Position numbers and translations under genes: made by a program. 64,000 nt of DNA from UBA695 sp042691655. GTDB lineage: Bacteria > Verrucomicrobiota > Verrucomicrobiia > Chthoniobacterales > Chthoniobacteraceae. The notes beneath the pieces were generated by a model, which saw nothing but the letters and a program-made list of their open reading frames with translations, searched no databases and was not told the DNA's origin. Where the stretch lies: positions 4,278,001 through 4,342,000 of the forward strand of contig CP170506.1 in assembly GCA_042691655.1 (NCBI GenBank), in the 5' to 3' direction. Positions 1 to 8,275 of the stretch are shown in pieces; the stretch's first letter is position 1, and every line of letters starts with the position of its first letter.

Positions 1-838
1 CAGAAAGGAATTCGCCCAGGACGCCGGAGCCGGAAAGCTGCCAGTTCCCGTGGGCGTCCTGTTCCGGCGCTCCCTTGAGGTTGAGGTAGATGGGGTTTCC
101 CGAGGCGTCCTTGATCCCCTCGGCGACGGCCACGACGCAGCGGTTGTGTTTGCAGTAAACCTGCTCCACGTCGGCGACGAAACGCTCCACGTCGAAGCTC
201 CGTTCGGGCAGGTAAATGAGGTGGGGCCCTTCGTCTTCGTACTTCTTGGCGAGGGCCGAGGCCGCCGTGAGGAAGCCGGAGTGGCGGCCCATGACGACGC
301 CGATCAACACGCCGGGGAGCGCACGGCTGTCGAGGTTAAGCCCCATGAAGGCCTGCGTGACGAAGCGCGCCGCCGAGCCGAAGCCGGGGCAGTGGTCGTT
401 AACGGCCAGGTCGTTGTCGATGGTCTTGGGGATGTGGATGCAGCGCAGGTCGTAGCCTGCCGCGCGGGCCTGTTCGTCGATGATACGGACGGTGTCGGCC
501 GAGTCGTTGCCGCCGATGTAGAAAAAGTAGCGGATGTCGTGCTGGCGCATCCGGTCGAGGATCCGCGCGCAGTAGGCGGCGTCGGGCTTATCGCGGGTGG
601 AGAGGAGGGCGGAGGAGGAGGATGCGGCCACGCGCTCCAGGTTGTGCATGGTCTCGCGGGTCAGGTCGAGCAGGTCGCCCTCCACGATGCCCCGGACGCC
701 GTGCAACGCGCCGTAGACGGCCTGGACCTCGGCATATTTGCGGGCCTCCAGCGTGACGCCCACGAGGCTCTGGTTGATGACTGCGGTGGGGCCGCCGCCT
801 TGGGCGACGAGGACTTTGCCTTTCAAAGGGATCTTCAT
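1..838 (-). CDS. PPi-dependent 6-phosphofructokinase, partial (3' end outside window)
   Basis: The enzyme phosphorylates fructose 6-phosphate to the 1,6-bisphosphate in cytoplasmic glycolysis. I translated 279 codons from an ATG at 838; the reading frame stays open to the window edge. The N-terminal loop VAQGGGPTAVIN (residues 11-22) is the phosphofructokinase nucleotide/PPi loop. The motif GGNDS (109-113) has Asp where ATP-dependent enzymes have Gly, and PKTIDND (137-143) has Lys where ATP enzymes have Gly. In this family that pair of changes marks use of pyrophosphate rather than ATP, so PPi dependence is inferred from two diagnostic residues. The gene diverges from the arsenic operon with about 130 bp between starts. 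The C-terminal part is not visible. Confidence 0.9.
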   Translation of the reverse strand, partial: MKIPLKGKVLVAQGGGPTAVINQSLVGVTLEARKYAEVQAVYGALHGVRGIVEGDLLDLTRETMHNLERVAASSSSALLSTRDKPDAAYCARILDRMRQHDIRYFFYIGGNDSADTVRIIDEQARAAGYDLRCIHIPKTIDNDLAVNDHCPGFGSAARFVTQAFMGLNLDSRALPGVLIGVVMGRHSGFLTAASALAKKYEDEGPHLIYLPERSFDVERFVADVEQVYCKHNRCVVAVAEGIKDASGNPIYLNLKGAPEQDAHGNWQLSGSGVLGEFLS

Positions 839-933
839 GGAGTGTAGGGCGAAACGCCCGAGCATAATGCATTTCCCGATGTTTGGATAAGCGAAAACAT
901 TCGGGTGGGGGAGCTTTCGGGCGCATATTTTTG

Positions 934-963
934 TTGCCTTATATACAATGATGCGTATATAAC
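934..963 (+). promoter_or_regulatory. arsR promoter overlapped by a perfect 8-8-8 inverted repeat
   Basis: A perfect inverted repeat, TTATATAC at 939-946 and GTATATAA at 955-962 with an 8-base spacer, lies just upstream of arsR. A plausible -35 (TTGCCT, 934-939) and -10 (TATAAC, 958-963) with an 18-base spacer overlap it. A start about 7 bases after that -10 falls on the A of the arsR ATG at 970, so the transcript may be leaderless; no Shine-Dalgarno sequence is visible. ArsR-type repressors bind such dyads over the promoter and release it on binding As(III). The dyad is seen directly; the promoter boxes are inference. Confidence 0.6.
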
Positions 964-969
964 GCCTCC

Positions 970-1359
970 ATGCGCTTGATTTCCATCTACGAGTGCCTTT
1001 GCGACGAAACCCGGCTGCGGATTTTGAATCTGCTCTCGGTCTCGCCGCTGTGTGTCTGCCATTTGCAGAGCATTTTGCGCAAGCCGCAGGTGAAGGTTTC
1101 GCAGCACCTGGCCTATTTGAAAGAGCGGGGGATGGTGACGCGCACGCGCCACCAGCAGTGGATGATCTATGCCCTTCCCCCCTCCCCCGGCCCCGAGCTG
1201 GACGCGAACCTCCGGTGTTTGCAGGACTGCGTGCAGACCGACCCCGTTTTCCAGGCCGACCGGGCGAAGCTCCTGGAGCTGACGGCGGGCAGGCCCGTGG
1301 CGATGTTGCTCGAAGAAGGCTGCTGCCCCACTCCCACCCTTAACGCCAAACACCCATGA
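970..1359 (+). CDS. arsR: ArsR-family arsenic-responsive repressor
   Basis: A winged-helix repressor expected to control this operon and leave DNA when arsenite binds. The protein has 129 residues, normal for the family. The helix-turn-helix spans roughly residues 15-65 (DETRLRILNLL, then QVKVSQHLAYLKERG). The metalloid site Cys-Val-Cys is at 28-30 (PLCVCHL), the same motif as in classical plasmid ArsR. A second Cys pair sits near the C-terminus (EEGCCP, 118-119) and might add ligands. The stop overlaps the next start (ATGA at 1356-1359), which indicates translational coupling with arsC. A perfect dyad just upstream suggests autoregulation. Confidence 0.9.
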   Translation: MRLISIYECLCDETRLRILNLLSVSPLCVCHLQSILRKPQVKVSQHLAYLKERGMVTRTRHQQWMIYALPPSPGPELDANLRCLQDCVQTDPVFQADRAKLLELTAGRPVAMLLEEGCCPTPTLNAKHP

Positions 1360-1814
1360 ACCCTCCCCTGCCCCGTATTTTAATCCTCTGCACCGGGAAC
1401 TCCTGCCGCAGCCAGATGGCGGAGGGCATCCTGCGCCAAGCCGCCGGAGATCTGCTGGAGGTCCACAGCGCCGGGTCCGCCCCCGCCGGTTATGTGCACC
1501 CCAAGGCCATCGCGGTGATGCGGGAGATTGGCATCGACCTTTCTGCCCATACCTCCAAGCCACTGGAGGCCTTTCTGGACCGGGAAATCGCGACCGTCAT
1601 CACCGTTTGCGGCAACGCCGGGCGGGCCTGCCCCCTCTTTCCCGGGCAGGTCGAGCGGCACCACTGGGGCTTTGACGACCCCGCCCATGCCACCGGGACG
1701 GAGGAGGAAATCCTGGAGGCGTTCCGGCGCGTGCGGGACCAGATCCGGCTCGTTTTCGAAGCCTACGCCGCCGGATGGCGCGAAGCGTCGAGGCTCCGGA
1801 CCCCGCAACCCTGA
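1356..1814 (+). CDS. arsC: Arsenate reductase, low-molecular-weight phosphatase type (thioredoxin-coupled)
   Basis: Reduces arsenate to arsenite in the cytoplasm so that the efflux pump can export it. The 152-residue protein begins with the P-loop CTGNSCRS (Cys12 to Arg18, CX5R), as in low-molecular-weight tyrosine phosphatases. Cys85 and Cys92 (VCGNAGRACP) match the two further redox cysteines of the thioredoxin-coupled Staphylococcus/Bacillus-type ArsC, and DDPA (107-110) carries the catalytic Asp. Regeneration by thioredoxin is therefore expected; a thioredoxin reductase gene lies at 60.9-61.9 kb. It overlaps arsR by 4 bases and is followed by acr3 after 11 bases. Confidence 0.92.
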   Translation: MNPPLPRILILCTGNSCRSQMAEGILRQAAGDLLEVHSAGSAPAGYVHPKAIAVMREIGIDLSAHTSKPLEAFLDREIATVITVCGNAGRACPLFPGQVERHHWGFDDPAHATGTEEEILEAFRRVRDQIRLVFEAYAAGWREASRLRTPQP

Positions 1815-1825
1815 CCTATTTTTAT

Positions 1826-2902
1826 ATGACCGACCGCAAACGCCTCGCGTTCTTTGAACGCTACCTGACCCTCTGGGTCTTCCTTTGCATGATCGCCGGA
1901 GTCGCCCTGGGCAAACTGGCTCCCGGGATCACTTCCGCGTTGAGCCAGCTGGAGTTTGGCCGGGGCTCGCAGGTGAATATCCCCATCGCGGTGCTCATCT
2001 GGCTCATGATTTACCCGATGATGCTGAAGGTCGACTTCACCGCGCTGGGCGGCGTCGCCCGGAAGCCGAAGGGCCTGCTGGTGACGCTCTTTGTCAACTG
2101 GCTCGTCAAGCCCTTCAGCATGGCGTTGCTGGCCTGGGTGTTTCTGCAAAACGTCTTCGCCCCGTGGATCGCCCCGGAGGTGGCGAAAAACTACACCGCC
2201 GGGCTCATCATCCTGGCGGCGGCTCCGTGCACCGCCATGGTTTTTGTCTGGTCCTACCTGACCGATGGCGACCCGGTTTACACGCTCGTGCAGGTGGCCC
2301 TTAACGACCTGATTATGCTCGTGGCGTTCGCGCCGATCGTCATGCTGCTCTGCGGCGTGGCCCAGGTCGTGGTGCCCTCCACGGTGCTGGTGACTTCGGT
2401 GGTCGTCTTTATTGTCATCCCGCTGGTGGCAGGCTTCCTGACGCGGTCGGTATTGCTCAAAACCCGGGGGCGGGAGTGGTTTGAAACGCGCTTCCTGCCG
2501 ATCTTCCACCCCGTCACCATCGCCGCCCTGCTGGTGACGCTGGTGCTCATTTTCGCCTTCCAGGCCGGGAACTTGACGCAACGCTGGCTGGCGGTGCTCT
2601 TGATTGCCGTGCCGATTGTCATCCAGGTCTACTTCAACTCCGGCCTGGTCTACCTGCTCATGCGCTGGCTGAAGGTCGAGCACCGGGTGGCCGCGCCGGG
2701 GGCGCTGATCGGGGCCAGCAATTTCTTTGAGCTGGCCGTCGCCGTGGCCATCACCCTTTTCGGCCCCTCTTCCCCGGCGGCCCTGGCCACGGTGGTCGGC
2801 GTGCTGGTGGAGGTGCCGGTAATGCTCTCGGTCTGCAACCTCTGCAACCGCACCCGGCACTGGTTTCCCGACGAGGCTCCGGCCATGCGCCCGGGAAAAT
2901 AA
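1826..2902 (+). CDS. acr3: ACR3-family arsenite efflux permease
   Basis: Inner-membrane carrier that exports arsenite produced by ArsC. From the ATG at 1826 the protein has 358 residues, the usual ACR3 length. An upstream in-frame start at 1775 would overlap arsC by 40 bases and adds no conserved sequence, so 1826 is preferred. About ten hydrophobic segments are visible, and the family-specific Cys lies in AAAPCTAMVFVWS (Cys135), followed by YLTDGDP. The N-terminus (ERYLTLWVFLCMIAG) is typical of ACR3 rather than ArsB. It is the third gene of the arsRC-acr3 operon. Confidence 0.93.
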   Translation: MTDRKRLAFFERYLTLWVFLCMIAGVALGKLAPGITSALSQLEFGRGSQVNIPIAVLIWLMIYPMMLKVDFTALGGVARKPKGLLVTLFVNWLVKPFSMALLAWVFLQNVFAPWIAPEVAKNYTAGLIILAAAPCTAMVFVWSYLTDGDPVYTLVQVALNDLIMLVAFAPIVMLLCGVAQVVVPSTVLVTSVVVFIVIPLVAGFLTRSVLLKTRGREWFETRFLPIFHPVTIAALLVTLVLIFAFQAGNLTQRWLAVLLIAVPIVIQVYFNSGLVYLLMRWLKVEHRVAAPGALIGASNFFELAVAVAITLFGPSSPAALATVVGVLVEVPVMLSVCNLCNRTRHWFPDEAPAMRPGK

Positions 2903-2950
2903 TCCCCGGGCCTTCTGGCTTTGTGGGTCGGCTCGTGCAAGGATAAGACC

Positions 2951-3601
2951 GTGGATTTGCTCCTCCTTGGAAAATGCGTGGTCCTTGGCCTTGCGGTTGC
3001 CGCCCCCCTGGGGCCTATCGGAACGCTTTGCATTAACCGGACCCTGAAAATGGGCTTCCGCGCCGGGTTTGCAAGCGGCCTGGGGACCGCCCTGGGGGAT
3101 GCCATGTACGCGGCCATCGCGGCGCTCGGGTTTACCGCGTTCGCCGCCATGCTCGCCGCCGTGCACATACCGCTCAAGCTGGTCGGCGGGCTGCTCATGC
3201 TCTGGCTGGGCTGGCGGGGCATCGTGGGCTGTTCGGCTGCCGCGTCCAGGTCTCCCCATACCCCCCACGGGGCCCGGGATCTCTCCGGGACGGTGCTGAT
3301 GACCTTTCTGTTGACCATCACCAACCCAATGACCGTATTTTTCTTCGCCGCCATGTTCGCCAGCCTCGGCTCGGTGAAGGGGGCTAATGCCATCGTGGTC
3401 GTGGTGGGGATCTTCAGCGGCTCGCTCCTCTGGTGGCTGATCCTCTGTGGCGGCGTGGCCGTGGCCCGTCAACGGCTGCCGCACAACGTCGCGCGGTGGG
3501 TCTCGCGGGTCTCCGGCACGGCGTTGATCGTCATCGGAGTGCTGGCCCTGGGCTCGGCGCTTTGGGATTTGGCGCTGCCCGCCGTCGTCTCGGGGCAGTA
3601 G
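2951..3601 (+). CDS. LysE/RhtB-family exporter
   Basis: Predicted inner-membrane exporter of the LysE superfamily, which mostly exports amino acids; the substrate cannot be read from sequence. The N-terminal signature VAAPLGPIGTLCINRTLKMG is characteristic, followed by a second helix pair and the late TNPMTVFFFAAMF motif. I chose GTG at 2951, preceded by AAGGA at 2939-2943, giving 216 residues; a TTG at 2921 is the alternative. It lies 48 bases after acr3 on the same strand and may be cotranscribed with the ars genes, but a role in arsenic resistance is not established. Its last 133 bases overlap the convergent cupin gene. Confidence 0.8.
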   Translation: MDLLLLGKCVVLGLAVAAPLGPIGTLCINRTLKMGFRAGFASGLGTALGDAMYAAIAALGFTAFAAMLAAVHIPLKLVGGLLMLWLGWRGIVGCSAAASRSPHTPHGARDLSGTVLMTFLLTITNPMTVFFFAAMFASLGSVKGANAIVVVVGIFSGSLLWWLILCGGVAVARQRLPHNVARWVSRVSGTALIVIGVLALGSALWDLALPAVVSGQ

Positions 3602-4332
3602 TTAAAGAGGTAATCCTCCCACTCCCGGGGCAGCGGCGCTTTTTCCAGCCCGCTCTCGATGCGACCTTCAAACTCCGGCTCAAATGCCGTGGCGGTTCCA
3701 TAGACCATGACCACGTTTTCGTCCCCCTCGGCCCGAATGGCGTGCGCCACTCCCGGCGGGATCACCACGGCGGCGTTGTTAGGGCCCCGGTGGTTGTCGC
3801 CGTCGATGCGGAAGCGCATGATGGTTCGCTCCAGTCCGGCCCGTTCGTCCACCAGGATCATTTCCGCGCTCCCCTGGACGAAAAACATCACATCCCACTG
3901 CTCCTGGCCGTAGGGGCGCAGGGCGTAGTTCTGGGCCTCCTCCACGTAGAGCCGCCGCAGCCACTCCTCGGCGGAAGCGGTCCCCTGGGGCAGGTAGGGC
4001 GGGTGGACGTGGAAGCCCTTGGCGCTGCCCGCCCACATCGTGGCCGTGGCCCATTGCCGGGGCCAGAGGCCGATCTCCGCCAGGCGGCCTTCATTCTGGC
4101 GGGCGAATTCACTGAAGAAACCCCGGTGTTCCTGGAGATAGACCCGCCGGGCGAAAAGCTCCACGCCGGGGATCCACTGGCAGGCCAGCGTTTCCCTTTC
4201 CGCCGCCAATAGCTCGCCCGCCTCGACACCGGAGGTCCCGAGCCGTTGCGCAAGCGGCGCGCACTGATAATTCCTTTGTATAAGGCGGCCACGGGCTGAG
4301 TCTCGCAGCCCATTCCAAACATCGTGGGTCAT
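3469..4332 (-). CDS. RmlC-like cupin protein (dTDP-sugar 3,5-epimerase-related)
   Basis: A cytoplasmic cupin resembling dTDP-4-dehydrorhamnose 3,5-epimerases. The core runs from GFHVHPPYLP through a Trp-rich stretch, VMFFVQGSAEMILVD and VVIPPGVAHAI, matching the two cupin motifs with their His residues. A precise substrate cannot be assigned. The ATG at 4332 gives 287 residues; a longer frame from 4404 adds no recognisable sequence. The domain seems to end near DYLFNYC, and the remaining 40 or so residues are low in similarity and lie antisense to the last transmembrane helix of the LysE gene. The original stop codon may have been lost. Confidence 0.65.
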   Translation of the reverse strand: MTHDVWNGLRDSARGRLIQRNYQCAPLAQRLGTSGVEAGELLAAERETLACQWIPGVELFARRVYLQEHRGFFSEFARQNEGRLAEIGLWPRQWATATMWAGSAKGFHVHPPYLPQGTASAEEWLRRLYVEEAQNYALRPYGQEQWDVMFFVQGSAEMILVDERAGLERTIMRFRIDGDNHRGPNNAAVVIPPGVAHAIRAEGDENVVMVYGTATAFEPEFEGRIESGLEKAPLPREWEDYLFNYCPETTAGSAKSQSAEPRASTPMTINAVPETRETHRATLCGSR

Positions 4333-4406
4333 GGGGAAAAAGCTACCGGTTGCCGCCCGGGCTTGGCAAGCCAGGAAGCATTCTGCAAAACCCCAATAGG
4401 CCACCG

Positions 4407-4444
4407 GGGAAGCCGTTAGGTGCCCTTTATAAGACGGCTTTCCC
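4407..4444 (-). terminator. Hairpin downstream of the HtrA gene
   Basis: An inverted repeat of about 10 bp (GGGAAGCCGT at 4407 pairing with ACGGCTTTCCC ending at 4444, one bulged base) lies just downstream of the HtrA stop codon. No U-tract follows on the minus strand, so it may be a weak or Rho-dependent terminator. Confidence 0.35.
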
Positions 4445-4451
4445 GAGGATT

Positions 4452-5951
4452 TTACCTGATGGCCTGGACCACCACGAACGAGCGCACCTTGCCCCGGGCG
4501 ATCGAGAAGAGCGCGGGCCGACCCTCCGGGAGCCGTGCGGCCAGCGCCTGGAAGGCCGCCGGGTCGGGCACGGGGTGGTTATTGACCTGCTCGATGACAT
4601 CGCCCGGCTGCAACGACCCTGCCGAGGGCGCGGCGGGGGCGACGGCCGTTACGTAAACGCCCTGCACATTCCCCGGGAGGCGGCTGGCCTCCCCGGCGGG
4701 GATCTCCGAGACCGTGATGCCGGAAAGCGGGCTGGAGCCGGGGGCTGGCGCGGGCTTCTGCTGCGGCTGGAGCTGGGGAAACTGGGGCGTCTGCTGCGGT
4801 TGCTGGGGCGCTTGCGGCTGGGTCGGCCCGAGCTTCATCCCGGGCGGCGGTTCCTCCAGCGTCAGAGAGAGCGTCATCTCTTTACCGCCTCGGATGAGCT
4901 TAAGCTCCACCTTCGAGCCAACCGTCGAGTTGGCCACCTGGCGCACCAAGTCGCGGCTGTCCTTGATCGGCTTGCCGTTGAAGCCGATGAGCACGTCGTC
5001 CACCGCCAGGCCCGCTTTTTGGGCCGGGGAGCCGGGGGATACGTCGCGCACCACCGCGCCATTTTGGGTGGTCACGCCGAGCTGTGCCGCCAGCTCGGGC
5101 GTCAGCGGCACGATGGCCACGCCGAGGTAGCCGTGGGCCACGCGCCCGTTTTTGAGGATCCCCTCCAGCGCCCGCCGGACGTTATTAGAGGGGATGGCGA
5201 AGCCGACGCCCTGCCACGTGCCGGTGCCGGAGTAGTTGCCGATGGCCGTGTTGATGCCGATGATCTCTCCCTTGCGGTTGATGAGCGGGCCGCCGGAGTT
5301 GCCGGGGTTGATGACCGCTTCCGTCTGGAAATATTCGCCGAATTCATCGGTCACGCGCCCCGTGGCGCTGATGATCCCCTTGGTCACCGTCTCCTGGAGG
5401 CCGAACGGGTTGCCAATGGCGAAAACGAGCTGGCCGACCTTCACCTGATCGGAATCGCCCAGCGGAAGGGGTCGCAGGCCCTTGGCGTCGATCTGGATGA
5501 CCGCGATGTCGCTTTTTTCGTCGCCGCCGATGATCCGGGCCGGGTAGGGGGCGCGGCCATCGGAGAGCTGGACCAGGACCTCGTCCACGTCGGCCACCAC
5601 GTGGTAATTGGTCAGGATGTGGCCCTCCTTGGAGACGATCACGCCGCTGCCGAGCGAGCTGGGGGCCTTTTCACCGCGCTGGCCGCGACGGCCGAAAAAG
5701 TACTCGAAGGGGTCGATGATCGGCTCCTTCACCTTGCGGGAGGTGGTAATGCTCACCACCGAGGGGACCACCGCCTGGATGAGCCGGGTGGTTTCGTCAT
5801 CGACAGCCGCCAGCGAGGGGAGTTCCCCCAGGTTGAGCTGCTCGGTTTTGGCCGGAGTGAAGGAAACCGGCGTCTGTCGACGTTGATTCCACCGGGAAAG
5901 GGCCAGGAGCCCCAGGACCACGAGAAGGACAAAGAGAATAAACCGTTTCAT
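4452..5951 (-). CDS. HtrA/DegP-type periplasmic serine protease with two PDZ domains
   Basis: Envelope quality-control protease that degrades or refolds misfolded exported proteins. The ATG at 5951 gives 499 residues. The N-terminus has a hydrophobic signal or anchor (residues 3-19). The trypsin-like domain carries the triad His117 (TNYHVV), Asp148 (KSDIAV) and Ser219 (GNSGGP). PDZ1 covers about 275-365. A Pro/Gln-rich linker follows (about 370-405), unusually long and low in complexity, and then PDZ2 (about 410-495). An upstream in-frame start at 6059 would put unrelated residues before the signal. It diverges from the beta-glucosidase gene. DegP, DegQ and DegS types cannot be told apart from sequence alone. 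Confidence 0.93.
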   Translation of the reverse strand: MKRFILFVLLVVLGLLALSRWNQRRQTPVSFTPAKTEQLNLGELPSLAAVDDETTRLIQAVVPSVVSITTSRKVKEPIIDPFEYFFGRRGQRGEKAPSSLGSGVIVSKEGHILTNYHVVADVDEVLVQLSDGRAPYPARIIGGDEKSDIAVIQIDAKGLRPLPLGDSDQVKVGQLVFAIGNPFGLQETVTKGIISATGRVTDEFGEYFQTEAVINPGNSGGPLINRKGEIIGINTAIGNYSGTGTWQGVGFAIPSNNVRRALEGILKNGRVAHGYLGVAIVPLTPELAAQLGVTTQNGAVVRDVSPGSPAQKAGLAVDDVLIGFNGKPIKDSRDLVRQVANSTVGSKVELKLIRGGKEMTLSLTLEEPPPGMKLGPTQPQAPQQPQQTPQFPQLQPQQKPAPAPGSSPLSGITVSEIPAGEASRLPGNVQGVYVTAVAPAAPSAGSLQPGDVIEQVNNHPVPDPAAFQALAARLPEGRPALFSIARGKVRSFVVVQAIR

Positions 5952-6088
5952 CGGAGCGATTGCGTAACCCTTTCGTTTGTAGGAGAAGGGCAGGCCGGGG
6001 TCAAAGCCGGAATCTTTTTTGAAAGCGCGAACTTGTTCAACCCCGCACGTGTAGGGCACGATAGACAGCTTTCACCCCTATCGCTCCC

Positions 6089-8263
6089 ATGTCTCAAACT
6101 TTACTTCTCTATCGGAACCCCGCCCTCTCGGTCGAGGAGCGCCTCGACGACCTCCTTTCGCGCATGACGCTGGAGGAAAAAGTCGGCCAGCTGCTCATGC
6201 TCAACGGTCAGGAGCGGCAAACCGCCGAGGGCAAAGAGCCCGGCTCCATGCTCCACATTCGCCCGCCGGAATCCGACGAGGTGATCGACCTGGCCCTCTC
6301 CACCCGCCTCGGCATCCCGATCCTCATCGCCGAGGATTGCATCCACGGCCACTCCTTCTGGCCGGGGAGCACCATTTTCCCCACCCAGATGGCCATGGCC
6401 TGTTCCTGGGACCCCGAGCTGCTCGAAAAAGTGGCCCGCGCCACCGCCCTGGAAGTCGTTCCCACCGGCATCCACTGGACCTTCTCCCCCGTGCTCTGCC
6501 TGACGCGCGATCTGCGCTGGGGCCGCGTGGGCGAGACCTTCGGCGAGGACCCTTTCCTCATCGGCGAGCTGGCCACGGCCATGGTCCGGGGCTACCAGGG
6601 GCGCGGTCTCGACGACCCCGAGGGCATCCTCGCCACCGCCAAGCACTTCGCCGGGTACTCCGAAACCCAGGGGGGCCGCGACGCCTCCGAGGCCGACATC
6701 TCCCCCCGCAAACTGCGCTCCTACTTCCTGCCGCCCTTTGAAAAAGCCGCGCGCGAGGGTTGCATGACCTTCATGACCGGCTACCAATCCATGGAAGGCG
6801 TCCCCTCGACCTGCAACCGCTGGCTGCTGCGGAGCGTCCTCCGGGAGGAATGGGGCTTCCCCGGCATCCTCGTCACCGACTGGAACAACGTTGGCCGCCT
6901 CGTCACCGAGCAGCGCGTTTGCACCAACTACAAGGAAGCCGCCGCGGTGGCCGTCAAGAGCGGCAACGATCTTATCATGACCACGCCCGAGTTTTTCGAC
7001 GGGGCGCTTGAAGCGGTTCGCGAGGGGCTCCTCACCGAGGCCGAGATCGACGAGCCCTGCCGCCGCATCCTGGGGCTGAAGTTCCGGATGGGCCTCTTTG
7101 AAAACCCGCGCCGTTCGAACCTGGCCCTGGCCGCCGAGATCCAGAACAGCCCTGCGCACCGCGAGGTTTGCCTGGAGTCCGCGCGCCGCTCCATCGTGCT
7201 CCTGAAAAACGACGGCATCCTGCCGCTCGGCCCCGGGGCGCTCCAGAAAATCGCCGTCATCGGCCCCAACGCCGACAACGACCTCGATCAGCTCGGCGAC
7301 TGGTCCCTGGGCGCCCCCCAGTACCCGCCCGAAGCGGGCAAACAGCCGCGCAAGAACACCGTCACCATCCTGGACGGCCTGCGCCGCTCCGCGCCCGAGG
7401 GGTGCGAGGTGGCCTATGCCCAGGGCTGCTCCGGCGTCACCGCCGAGACCGACGCCATCGCCGGAGCCGTGGACCTTGCCGCTAGCAGCGATGTGGCCGT
7501 GGTCGTCGTGGGCGACAGCATCCCTTTCATTGGCGAGACGCTCTCCACCGCCACCCTGGAGCTCCAGGGGGCGCAGGTTGAGCTGCTGGAGCGCCTGGCC
7601 GCCACCGGCAAGCCGCTCATCGTCGTCCTCATCAACAGCAAGCCGATGGTCCTGCCCCGCTCCATCCAGAACGCCGCGGCCATCGTGGAGGCCTTCAACC
7701 CCGGCATGGAAGGCGGCACCGCCGTCGCCGAGATCCTCTGGGGCAAGGTCAACCCGTCCGGCAAGCTCTGCGTCTCCTTCCCCTACCACGTCGGCCAGCA
7801 GCCGATCTTCTACAGCCAGGTGCGCGGCCAGCACGGCAAACGCTACGCCGACCTCACCCAGGAGCCCCTTTTCGCCTTCGGGTTCGGCCTCGGCTACACC
7901 ACCTTCAGCTATTCCAACCTCCGCGTGCTTACCCCCCAGATGAGCCCGGGGCAGCCCGTGGAAATCGAAGTGGACGTCACCAACACCGGCAAGCGCACCG
8001 GGGACGAAATCGTGCAGGTCTACGTCTCCGATGAAGTCACCTCCGCCACGTGGGTCGACCGGCAGCTCAAAGCCTTCCGGCGGATTTCCCTCGCGCCGGG
8101 CGAAACCGAGACCGTCCGGTTTTCCCTGCCCTTCGAGGCCTTCTCCCTCGTTAACGCGGCCGGAGAGCGCGTAGTCGAGCCGGGGCGGTTTGAAATCCTC
8201 GCAGGCGGCTCCTCCCGCCGGGCCGACCTGCTCGTGGCCACCGCCGAGCTGGCTCGCAACTGA
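6089..8263 (+). CDS. Glycoside hydrolase family 3 beta-glucosidase/xylosidase
   Basis: Exo-acting glycosidase that removes terminal beta-linked sugars from oligosaccharides. It has 724 residues and no signal peptide, so cytoplasmic action on imported oligosaccharides is likely. The N-terminal TIM barrel has the KHF motif (residues 185-187) and the nucleophile Asp264 in LVTDWNNVG. The alpha/beta sandwich follows (about 350-580), and a C-terminal fibronectin type III-like domain (VTNTGKRTGDEIVQVYVSD) closes the protein. Beta-glucosidase and beta-xylosidase specificity cannot be separated here; the neighbouring pentose genes make either reasonable. The 2-hydroxyacid dehydrogenase starts 13 bases after its stop, which implies an operon. 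Confidence 0.93.
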   Translation: MSQTLLLYRNPALSVEERLDDLLSRMTLEEKVGQLLMLNGQERQTAEGKEPGSMLHIRPPESDEVIDLALSTRLGIPILIAEDCIHGHSFWPGSTIFPTQMAMACSWDPELLEKVARATALEVVPTGIHWTFSPVLCLTRDLRWGRVGETFGEDPFLIGELATAMVRGYQGRGLDDPEGILATAKHFAGYSETQGGRDASEADISPRKLRSYFLPPFEKAAREGCMTFMTGYQSMEGVPSTCNRWLLRSVLREEWGFPGILVTDWNNVGRLVTEQRVCTNYKEAAAVAVKSGNDLIMTTPEFFDGALEAVREGLLTEAEIDEPCRRILGLKFRMGLFENPRRSNLALAAEIQNSPAHREVCLESARRSIVLLKNDGILPLGPGALQKIAVIGPNADNDLDQLGDWSLGAPQYPPEAGKQPRKNTVTILDGLRRSAPEGCEVAYAQGCSGVTAETDAIAGAVDLAASSDVAVVVVGDSIPFIGETLSTATLELQGAQVELLERLAATGKPLIVVLINSKPMVLPRSIQNAAAIVEAFNPGMEGGTAVAEILWGKVNPSGKLCVSFPYHVGQQPIFYSQVRGQHGKRYADLTQEPLFAFGFGLGYTTFSYSNLRVLTPQMSPGQPVEIEVDVTNTGKRTGDEIVQVYVSDEVTSATWVDRQLKAFRRISLAPGETETVRFSLPFEAFSLVNAAGERVVEPGRFEILAGGSSRRADLLVATAELARN

Positions 8264-8275
8264 CCGGTGCTTCCC

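Noticed and set aside
50..847. Long plus-strand frame of 265 codons opposite the phosphofructokinase gene
   Set aside because: It is the antisense shadow of a clear PPi-PFK reading frame and resembles no protein family.
1763..3484. 573-codon minus-strand frame opposite acr3 and the LysE gene
   Set aside because: Composition (His/Gln/Arg/Gly-rich, no domain) is typical of an antisense frame in GC-rich DNA; the plus-strand genes have clear families.
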